A DNA stretch of 64,000 nucleotides from an uncultured beta proteobacterium. GTDB lineage: Bacteria > Pseudomonadota > Gammaproteobacteria > Burkholderiales > Burkholderiaceae_C. Below are positions 9,736-17,051 of this stretch, one piece after another (positions within the stretch are counted from its first letter, which is position 1; every line of letters begins with the position of its first letter). The notes below the pieces were generated by a model. That model searched no databases and was not told where the DNA came from. It saw only the letters and a program-made list of their open reading frames with translations. A program made the position numbers and the translations under genes. The stretch spans positions 1 to 64,000 of the forward strand of contig CAIJPE010000039.1 of assembly GCA_903822435.1 (NCBI GenBank), in the 5' to 3' direction.

Positions 9736-10500
9736 TTATGTCCTCGGCGCCGCTTGCTGGCCACTTGCCAGCCGGCGCACCCAATCGGTCTGGTCTTCCT
9801 GCTCGAGCACGATGGCCCGGGCCCTGGTGAAGACTACGGCGAAACTGTAGGCCCAGAAGCTGAAGGTCATCAGCAACATGGCCACCAGCATGGTGCTGGC
9901 CATTTTCGGAGCGGCGGTCATGCTGATAGAGGAGCCCTGGTGCAATGTGTTCCACCAACGCACCGAAAAATAGATGACCGGCACGTTGACGGCGCCCACC
10001 AGCGCCAGCAAGGCCCCGGCGTGCGCCGCCCGGCGCACATCATCGATGGCGGCGACCAGAGCCATGTAACCAATGTAGAGAAGCAACAGGATGAATTCAG
10101 AGGTCAGACGGGCGTCCCAGACCCACCAGGTGCCCCAGGTCGGCTTGCCCCAGAACGAACCCGTCCACAACGCAATGACGGTGAACAGCGCACCGGTGGG
10201 GGCCAGCGCCTGGGCGTACATCGAGGCCAGGCGGGCATTCATGATCCAGCCCCACGCGGCCCAGAACGCCAGAATCAGGTAGATCAGCATCGACATCCAC
10301 GCGGCCGGTACGTGGATGAAGATGATCCGGTAGGCGTCGCCCTGCTGGAAATCGGTGGGCGCGATGCCGAAGCCGACCCACAGACCGGCCAGTCCCAGGG
10401 CGATGGCCAGCGCCCAGAACCACGGCACCAGCGTGCCCGCGAGTGCATAGAAGCGGGAAGGCGCGGCGAAGGTCGACCATCGAAGGGCAGGGGCGTTCAC
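9736..10500 (-). CDS. ccmC: Haem exporter permease CcmC
   Basis: FIHVPAAWMSMLIY and TWGTWWVWDARLTSEFILLLLYIGYMAL motifs. Confidence 0.95.
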   Translation of the reverse strand: MNAPALRWSTFAAPSRFYALAGTLVPWFWALAIALGLAGLWVGFGIAPTDFQQGDAYRIIFIHVPAAWMSMLIYLILAFWAAWGWIMNARLASMYAQALAPTGALFTVIALWTGSFWGKPTWGTWWVWDARLTSEFILLLLYIGYMALVAAIDDVRRAAHAGALLALVGAVNVPVIYFSVRWWNTLHQGSSISMTAAPKMASTMLVAMLLMTFSFWAYSFAVVFTRARAIVLEQEDQTDWVRRLASGQQAAPRT

Positions 10501-10503
10501 GGT

Positions 10504-11172
10504 TCAGTCCATTGAAATGCGCAAGGCCGCCGCGGTGGCCAGGGGTGCCCCGAGGACGGACAGGATCAGCAAGGCACCCAGCAGCGAGAAGTGGGCCCCT
10601 GGCGACAGGCCCCCGTCGACGGCGCCGACGGCGCCAGTGCCGAAGATCAGCGCCGGTATGGTCAGCGGCAGGACCAGCAGGAAGACGAGCGCCGCACCGC
10701 TGCGCAGGCCCAGCGTCAAGGCCGCTCCCACGGCGCCGAGCAGGCTCAGCACGGGCGTGCCCAGCAGCAGCCCCAGCATCAGCGTGCCGATGGACTCCAT
10801 CCGCATGCCGAAGAGCACGCCGAAGAGCGGTGCCGCCACGACCAGCGGCACGCCGGTGGTCAGCCAATGGGCCAGCACCTTGCCGACCACCAGCAAGAGC
10901 AACGGCTGTGGCGAGAGCAGCATCTGCTCGAGAGAGCCGTCCGCGGCGTCACCGGCAAACATCTGGCTGACCGAGAGCATGGCGGCAAGCAACGCGCAAA
11001 CCCACACGACACCTGGGGCAATCTGGCGAAGCGTCTGAGCTTCAGGACCCACGCCCAAGGGAAACAACCCCACTGCGACCGTGAAGAACCCCAGCGGCAG
11101 CATCACTTCGACTCTTCGGCGACTGGCCAACAACAGGTCACGCTTGGCGATGGCCAGCACGACGGCCGTCAT
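10504..11172 (-). CDS. ccmB: Haem exporter permease CcmB
   Basis: Six-TM CcmB-like protein starting MTAVVLAIAKRDLLLASRRRVEVMLPLGFF; FAGDAADGSLEQMLLSPQPL motif. The ORF track call to 11814 is an upstream extension. Confidence 0.93.
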   Translation of the reverse strand: MTAVVLAIAKRDLLLASRRRVEVMLPLGFFTVAVGLFPLGVGPEAQTLRQIAPGVVWVCALLAAMLSVSQMFAGDAADGSLEQMLLSPQPLLLLVVGKVLAHWLTTGVPLVVAAPLFGVLFGMRMESIGTLMLGLLLGTPVLSLLGAVGAALTLGLRSGAALVFLLVLPLTIPALIFGTGAVGAVDGGLSPGAHFSLLGALLILSVLGAPLATAAALRISMD

Positions 11173-11252
11173 GCTGGGCCGCAAGGCAGATGCATTCGGA
11201 TATCTTGCATGCGTGCCGCCATTGTAAGGGTGGCACGCGCGGGGATTGGTCC

Positions 11253-11840
11253 TTACTCGTCGGGGTCGCGGTACTCCTTGGGCAGGTGGTGTGCGATGCC
11301 TTTGTGGCAATCGATGCAGGTCTTGCCTTCCTGCTGGGCGCCCATGTGCTTCTTGTAGATGCTCTGCTTCTGCTTCTCCGAACTCATGGCGTCGAAGTTG
11401 TGGCAGTTGCGGCATTCGCGCGAGCCGGTGGCCGACATGCGCGCCCATTCGTGCGTGGCCAGTTCCATCCGCTTGGCCTCGAATTTTTCCGGGGTGTCGA
11501 TGGTGCCGATCAGTTTGCCCCAGACTTCGCCGCTGGCCTGGATCTTCCGGGCCATCTTGTGCGTCCAGTCCTTGGGCACATGGCAATCGCTGCAGATGGC
11601 CCGCACGCCGGTGCGGTTTTTGAAGTGGATGGTTTCCTGGTATTCCACGTACACGGTGTCGCGCATCTCGTGGCAACCGGTGCAGAAGGCCAGCGTGTTG
11701 GTGGCCTCCATGCCCGTGTTGAAGGCCCCCCAGAACAGGATGCCGCCCACGAAGCCCAGCACCAGCAGGGTCAGGAGGCCGTACTTTGCGCTCGGCCGGC
11801 GCAGGAACTGCCACGCGCGCTTGATTTTTCCGTCGCTCAT
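11253..11840 (-). CDS. NapC/NirT family tetraheme cytochrome c (CymA-like quinol dehydrogenase/reductase)
   Basis: MSDGKIKRAWQFLRRPSAKYG..., N-terminal TM anchor, FCTGCHEM, CSDCH, CRNCH and CIDCH (4 haems). 4-nt overlap with the upstream MtrB-like gene. Confidence 0.92.
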   Translation of the reverse strand: MSDGKIKRAWQFLRRPSAKYGLLTLLVLGFVGGILFWGAFNTGMEATNTLAFCTGCHEMRDTVYVEYQETIHFKNRTGVRAICSDCHVPKDWTHKMARKIQASGEVWGKLIGTIDTPEKFEAKRMELATHEWARMSATGSRECRNCHNFDAMSSEKQKQSIYKKHMGAQQEGKTCIDCHKGIAHHLPKEYRDPDE

Positions 11841-14521
11841 TGGAAGCTGACCAGGTAGGAAACGGTTACGGTGTGCACCGTGAAGCTGGGTGCCTGCTCG
11901 AAAGTGGGCAGCACGCCCGCCAGTCCGCCGGCCTGCAGGCCGTCGTAGGCCCAATCGGTGGCCTGCATGTGCTGGTAGAGGTAGCCCACGCGCACGGCGC
12001 GGCTGTCGTCGAGTCGCCAGCGCAGCCCGGCCCGCAACTCCACCGTGCGGGTGGTGATGTCGGGCAGCGGCGTGGCGGCAATGTAGTAGGCCGCCACGGT
12101 GCCGGCCGCCGCACCGGTGACCGCCAGCGGGTTGTTGGCATAGTTGCCGCCGGCCGTGTCGTTGGCGGTGCGCGCCGAGGTGTACGACAGGCCGCCGCTC
12201 AGATCGAGCTTGCCGCCGGCCAGGTTCTTCTGCGTGCCCGCGATGCCCAGTGTGCTGACGCGGTCGCGGTTGTCGGCCTTCCAGTCCAGGCAGGGGTCGA
12301 TCTTGTTGTTGGCGTTGCGCAGCGCGATGGTGGCGAAGCAGCCGCCCGAGATCGCCGTGAAGCCGTTGACGTTGACGGCCGTGCTGTTGGCCGTGTAGCT
12401 GTTGCCGGCGCTGGTGGTGTGCTGGTCCTCGAAGGTGACATAAGCCGCGAGACTGGTGTTTTCGCTCGGCGCCCAGCTGCCGTCCAGGTTGGCCGTCCAG
12501 CCGCGCGCCTTCTGCAGGCCGTAGACCGAGTGCGTGTAGTCGTCGCCATTGAGGTCCAGGCCCGCCTGCAGGCTGACGGTGTCGCTGGCCTGCCAGGTCA
12601 GGGCCGACCGCAGCTTGTCGCGCTTGCGGTCGGCCATGTCGTAGCGGCGCATGCCCGGCAACTCGCTGATGCGGTTCTGGTTGGCATACAGGCTGTTGGA
12701 CAGTGCGTTGTTGTTGGCGAAGAAGAACGCAGCGGGGCTGCCGGCGGCCGGCAGGGGGTTCAGGCCCAGCGCCGGCCCGTAGCCGGTCACGCCCAACTGG
12801 GTCATGGTGCCGTAGGCAGTGCTGCCGCCGGGCGCCCCGGTGGGCGACACATTGGCCATCGGCACCAGGGCCAGGAAGGCGTTTTCGTTGTAGTCCACCG
12901 TGCGTTCGGCGTGGGTCAACCCGACCCGGCCGCTCAAGGAATCGGTGGCGTTGAACAGCAGTTCCAGCCGTACCGTGTCTTCGTCGGTCTTGTTGGCGTC
13001 CGCGCAGGCGATCCAGCTGCCGTTGCACCAGTGGTCGACCTTCTGCTTCTGGTAGCCCACCCGCACGGTCTGGCCCGGGGCCAGCCTGTAGTCGCCGTCC
13101 AGGTCCACCTGGTGCAGCTTGCGGCTGTAGGCCCGGTTGGCGTTGATGTTCGCATTGGAGCCCAGGCCCAGCGTGGGGTAGGCGCCGTTGAATACCGAAC
13201 TGCCGGCGTTGCCGCTGCGCAATTCGCTTGCGTCATAGAAGGCGTAGTTGTTCACGGGCGTCTGGTTGTCGCGCTCGTCGAACTTGTAGGCCGCGGACAG
13301 GTTTAGCCCCGCGATCGGCCTCGAGGCCAGGCGCAGGTGCAGTGCACGGTTGACCACCAGGGCCTGCGCCGAGCCCTGCGGCACCAGCACCGTGCTGATG
13401 TCGGTGACGAAGGGCGCGTTCTGGGTGCTGCGGCCAAAGCTCACGCCGCCCGACAGCCGCGTGCTGCTGCCCAGGCGGTACTGGGCATTGACGCCGAGCT
13501 GGTGCAACTCGTTGCTGGGCGCCGAACTCATGGTCTGCGAGTTGGGCGCTGATCCCGGCGTGGCCCAGTTGGCCCAGGTCATCGAGGGCACGTTGTTGGT
13601 CAGCGTCGACAGCAGGTAGTGGCTCTGAACCACCAACCGGTCGCCCGTGTAGTTCAGGCCCAGCGTGATCTGCTCGTGGCTCTGGTCGATCAGGTCGGGG
13701 ATGATGGTGGAAATGTCGCCGCCGGTGAAGCGCGTGATGGTGCCCATGGCCTTCAGGCCGTTGCGGTCTTCGTGGCGCAGGTTGGCCGTGAGGTCCCAGC
13801 GGCTGTCGAGATTGAGCAGTGCGTTGAACTCCAGCCTCTTGCGCTGGGTGCCCAGGCGTACCGTCTGGAAGGCCGGCAGGTCGGCCGACTGGATGGCCGA
13901 GGCCGTGGCCAGCTGGGCCGCCGTGGGCGCCGTGTACACACCGCTGACCAACCCGTTGGAGGCCGTCACGTCGCTGGACAGGCCGCGGGCGTTGGCCCCC
14001 GTGGCGCTGACCCGGGGCACCAGCGGCACCAGCCAGTTGGAGGGCAGGGTCAGGACGTGGGTGCCGGCGCCCAGCAGGGGCGTCTGGTAGGTGTCGGAGC
14101 GGTTGCGCTGCAACTCGTCGTACGTGACGCTGAAGCGCCCCTGGCCCTGTTGCGAGGCCTCGGCCCCCAGGCTGCGTGAATCGGTGCCCAGCTGCAGGCC
14201 CCAGACGCGCCAGCGCGACGCATCGTCGCTGTCCCAGCGGCCGCCGCCGCGCAGGTCGAAGGCACCCACGCCGAAGGTGCCCTTGCGCTTGATGCCGTCG
14301 TATTCGTGGGCCTTGGCCGACGCATCGCTGGTGTTGCCGATGCCCACCTCCACCGTGGACGTGGGTTGGGTCAATGCCGCCGTGGCGGCGTCTTCGGCCA
14401 GCGCCATGCGGGGGGTGCAGACGGTGCCGGCCGCCCCCATGGCCAGCAGGGCGCCCCGCAGAGCGGCCACCGAAGGCCGCAACGCGCAGGCACGGGGAAT
14501 GGGGAGGTGCAGAAGGGACAT
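11837..14521 (-). CDS. MtrB/PioB family decaheme-associated outer-membrane beta-barrel
   Basis: 894 aa, signal peptide, alternating beta-strand pattern throughout, ends VTVSYLVSFQ (C-terminal aromatic), directly downstream of the decaheme gene. Confidence 0.88.
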   Translation of the reverse strand: MSLLHLPIPRACALRPSVAALRGALLAMGAAGTVCTPRMALAEDAATAALTQPTSTVEVGIGNTSDASAKAHEYDGIKRKGTFGVGAFDLRGGGRWDSDDASRWRVWGLQLGTDSRSLGAEASQQGQGRFSVTYDELQRNRSDTYQTPLLGAGTHVLTLPSNWLVPLVPRVSATGANARGLSSDVTASNGLVSGVYTAPTAAQLATASAIQSADLPAFQTVRLGTQRKRLEFNALLNLDSRWDLTANLRHEDRNGLKAMGTITRFTGGDISTIIPDLIDQSHEQITLGLNYTGDRLVVQSHYLLSTLTNNVPSMTWANWATPGSAPNSQTMSSAPSNELHQLGVNAQYRLGSSTRLSGGVSFGRSTQNAPFVTDISTVLVPQGSAQALVVNRALHLRLASRPIAGLNLSAAYKFDERDNQTPVNNYAFYDASELRSGNAGSSVFNGAYPTLGLGSNANINANRAYSRKLHQVDLDGDYRLAPGQTVRVGYQKQKVDHWCNGSWIACADANKTDEDTVRLELLFNATDSLSGRVGLTHAERTVDYNENAFLALVPMANVSPTGAPGGSTAYGTMTQLGVTGYGPALGLNPLPAAGSPAAFFFANNNALSNSLYANQNRISELPGMRRYDMADRKRDKLRSALTWQASDTVSLQAGLDLNGDDYTHSVYGLQKARGWTANLDGSWAPSENTSLAAYVTFEDQHTTSAGNSYTANSTAVNVNGFTAISGGCFATIALRNANNKIDPCLDWKADNRDRVSTLGIAGTQKNLAGGKLDLSGGLSYTSARTANDTAGGNYANNPLAVTGAAAGTVAAYYIAATPLPDITTRTVELRAGLRWRLDDSRAVRVGYLYQHMQATDWAYDGLQAGGLAGVLPTFEQAPSFTVHTVTVSYLVSFQ

Positions 14522-14548
14522 GAGTGTCTCCTTGAAGGGGTGCCGTGG

Positions 14549-15541
14549 TCAGCGCTGGAACTTCGCGCCGGCGGGGTGGTTGGAGCCGTGGACCAGCACG
14601 TGGCAGTTCAGGCAGGCCCTTCCGACCAACTGGGCACGCGCCGCGGCGTTGGCCAGCGGGTTGATGCCATTGACCGTGGTCAGGTTGCCCCCGGCGAGGT
14701 TCGCGCCGCTGTTGGCCTGTGCGCCGTGGTCTCCGCTGTGGCACTGCTGGCACAGCATCGGCGGCCGGGCCTTCAGCAAAGGCGCGTTGGTCGAGCCGTG
14801 CGGCGTGTGGCAGGTGGTGCAATCTTCGGCCACCGGGGCGTGCTCCCACAGGAAGGGGCCGCGCTTCTCGGCGTGGCAGCTGGTGCAGGTGGCGTTGACC
14901 GAGTCCTTGGCCAGCAGCTTGGGCCCGGTCGTGCCGTGCGGGTTGTGGCAGTCGCTGCAGGCCATCTTGCCGGCGGCCAGCGGGTGGGTGGAGATGCGGT
15001 GCGTCTGCGCGCGCTCGGTCTTGTGGCAGGCAAAGCACACCTCGGGCTGCGTGGCCTTGGTCAGCACCGGGTCGGTCTTGCGGTGCACCGAGTGGCAGGC
15101 TGCGCAGGGCACGTTGCGCGACTCGTGTGCGCTGCCGTCCCAGTGCATGCGCAGCCCGCCCTTGTGGCAGGCGATGCAGGTCTCGCTCTGGATGCGCGGG
15201 TCGCTGGCATGGTTGACCGTCGTGTCGGTCTTGTAGACGACTTCGGGCGCCGGTCGGCTGGCGTTGCCCAGGCCCTTGCCGCCCGCCACGTGCTCGTTGC
15301 TCTTGCCGTGGCAGGACTGGCAACTCGGCGTGCGGCTGTCTGCCTTCACGCCGTGCCGTGTTTGGTAGATCGAGAAAATCGGCTTGTTGTCGGTCTCGTC
15401 GTGGCACTTGGTGCACACGGCGTCCTGCGCCAACGCTTCCACCAGCCTCGGCGTCGGGCTCGGGGCCTCGGCCGCCAGTGCCGGGGTACCCATCAGGCAG
15501 GCGAGCGCCAGCCCGACGCACAACCGCGTCATCCAGACCAT
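14549..15541 (-). CDS. DmsE/MtrA-type decaheme c-type cytochrome
   Basis: Signal peptide plus ten CXXCH motifs (CTKCH, CQSCH, CIACH, CAACH, CFACH, CSDCH, CTSCH, CTTCH, CQQCH, CLNCH); HGSNHPAG C-terminus. Confidence 0.95.
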   Translation of the reverse strand: MVWMTRLCVGLALACLMGTPALAAEAPSPTPRLVEALAQDAVCTKCHDETDNKPIFSIYQTRHGVKADSRTPSCQSCHGKSNEHVAGGKGLGNASRPAPEVVYKTDTTVNHASDPRIQSETCIACHKGGLRMHWDGSAHESRNVPCAACHSVHRKTDPVLTKATQPEVCFACHKTERAQTHRISTHPLAAGKMACSDCHNPHGTTGPKLLAKDSVNATCTSCHAEKRGPFLWEHAPVAEDCTTCHTPHGSTNAPLLKARPPMLCQQCHSGDHGAQANSGANLAGGNLTTVNGINPLANAAARAQLVGRACLNCHVLVHGSNHPAGAKFQR

Positions 15542-15602
15542 CTTCGTCTCCTTGCAGGGCAGCCCGGGGGCGCGGCTCAGGCCGCGGGGGGCCGCGGGGG
15601 GC

Positions 15603-15965
15603 TCAGCGCGACAGGATCCAGCCGATGAGGTTCTTCAACTCGGCGGGGTCCTTGACCTTGACGATCTTGTGTTCCTCTTCGTGTCCGTCGGGGAACTTGG
15701 CCTTCTCACCGGTGGTGAGATGCGTCGTCAAGCGGGCCTCGGCGTCGGCCTTGCCCTTGTATTTCGCTGCTACCTCCTGGTAGGAGGGACCGTCCTTCTT
15801 CTTTTCCACCCCGTGGCACTTGAAGCAGTTGTTCTGCCTCGCGGTGGCCTCTGCCGCCGCCGCGTCCACGGCCATCGCGGATCCGGTGCCGGTGGCCAGG
15901 CACAGGGCCAGGCCAAGGGACTTGCCAAAATTCCGGATCGATTGCCTTGTCGGTTTGTTCGTCAT
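15603..15965 (-). CDS. Small monoheme c-type cytochrome (positional MtoD counterpart)
   Basis: Signal peptide, single NCFKCHG haem motif, 120 aa, first gene of the EET module. Confidence 0.85.
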   Translation of the reverse strand: MTNKPTRQSIRNFGKSLGLALCLATGTGSAMAVDAAAAEATARQNNCFKCHGVEKKKDGPSYQEVAAKYKGKADAEARLTTHLTTGEKAKFPDGHEEEHKIVKVKDPAELKNLIGWILSR

Positions 15966-16093
15966 GTGCGCTCCGTTCGCTTCAGGTTGTCTGGCCTTCG
16001 AGGGCCGTGCGCCAGGACTTCAGCGCATTCTTTTTGTTCAGGTTGCCAAGGTACGCCTTTGCGGGCGCGTCGGGGGTCTTGATTCACCGATCC

Positions 16094-16107
16094 TTGATGC
16101 GAATCAA
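16094..16107. promoter_or_regulatory. FNR/ANR-type binding box upstream of the EET module
   Basis: ttgatgcgaatcaa is a perfect match to TTGAT-N4-ATCAA. Confidence 0.6.
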
Positions 16108-16131
16108 TCCTGGTCCGCGCTTGGGCCGAAC

Positions 16132-16143
16132 CTTGACGTCAAG
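16132..16143. promoter_or_regulatory. 12-bp perfect palindrome, candidate operator
   Basis: cttgacgtcaag is self-complementary and lies in the intergenic region upstream of the cytochrome operon. Confidence 0.35.
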
Positions 16144-16176
16144 CGGCCCTGTCATCCGTTCGTTGGCGAACATAGC

Positions 16177-16198
16177 GAGGCGCCGGGCGCCTCTTTTT
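16177..16198 (+). terminator. Intrinsic terminator oriented for plus-strand transcription
   Basis: GAGGCGC-CGG-GCGCCTC stem-loop followed by TTTTT; no U-tract on the minus side. Confidence 0.6.
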
Positions 16199-16209
16199 CA
16201 TTGCCGGCG

Positions 16210-16899
16210 TCAGCGTGCGGGTTTGCCCGAGGGGGCGCCCAGCATGTGCTCGCGCAGGCCTGCCAGTGGCACGCTCTGGTGGCTGGTCAGCAGCACGGCG
16301 CCGCCGCGCCGGCCCTGTGCCGAGATCAACTCCGACAAGGTCTGCACGCTGGCCGTGTCGAGCGAGTCGTAGGGCTCGTCCAGGATCCAGGTTCGCGGTG
16401 CATCGTCCAGCGCCAGCCGCGCCAGGGCGCCGCGCCGACGCTGACCCTGCGAGAGCGTGCGGACGGCCGCGTTGCGGTGGGCCGACAGGCCGGCGCGCTC
16501 CACCGCGGCGCGGGCCCGTTCGGCCGCATCGGGCAGGCCCGCCAGGCGGGCCAGGAAGCTCAACGATTCGAGCAGGCTCAGGTCGTCCTTCAAGGCATTG
16601 GCATGCCCGATGTAGACCACCCCCGTGCCGGCTTGCGCCCGGGCCTTGCGCAGCGGCTGGCCGTTCCAGGTGACCACGCCCGCTGCCGGCTCCGACAGGC
16701 CACAGAGCATGCGCATCAGGCTGGTCTTTCCGCTGCCGTTGGTGCCGCGCAGCCATGTCAGCGAGCCCGGCGGCAGGGCGATGTCGAGTTGCTCGAACAG
16801 GAGGCGCCGGCCGCGACGGCAACTGAGCCCGCAGCCTTCCAGCAGCCCGGTCGGCTCGGCGGGTGCGGTGGCGGTGGTGGTGGCGGTGGCGGTGGGCAT
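16210..16899 (-). CDS. ccmA: Haem exporter ATP-binding protein CcmA
   Basis: LRGTNGSGKTSLMRMLCGL Walker A; LSQGQRRRGALARL signature; CRRGRRLLFEQLDIALPPG N-terminus typical of CcmA. Confidence 0.92.
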   Translation of the reverse strand: MPTATATTTATAPAEPTGLLEGCGLSCRRGRRLLFEQLDIALPPGSLTWLRGTNGSGKTSLMRMLCGLSEPAAGVVTWNGQPLRKARAQAGTGVVYIGHANALKDDLSLLESLSFLARLAGLPDAAERARAAVERAGLSAHRNAAVRTLSQGQRRRGALARLALDDAPRTWILDEPYDSLDTASVQTLSELISAQGRRGGAVLLTSHQSVPLAGLREHMLGAPSGKPAR

Positions 16900-17051
16900 C
16901 GGTGCGATGATCGGCGCCCGGACTCTAGCCGAGCGCGGCGCCCCCCGCGGCCCGGCCCCGGCCCGATGCCCCGGACCGGGCTGCGGCGCAGCAACGCTGG
17001 CGTTACGTTGCGGGCCGACAGTGCCGGGTGCAACCCGAGGCGCAACCGCTC

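Noticed and set aside
11173-11814. N-terminal extension of ccmB to 11814
   Set aside because: Overlaps the NapC gene in a different frame; ccmB starts naturally at 11172.
13233-15521. 762-aa minus-strand ORF
   Set aside because: Alternative frame over the decaheme and barrel genes, whose own frames carry CXXCH motifs and beta-strand pattern.
17005-17025. TGGCGTTACGTTGC as a sigma54 promoter for the lipoprotein hydrolase
   Set aside because: GG to GC spacing is one base short of the required distance.
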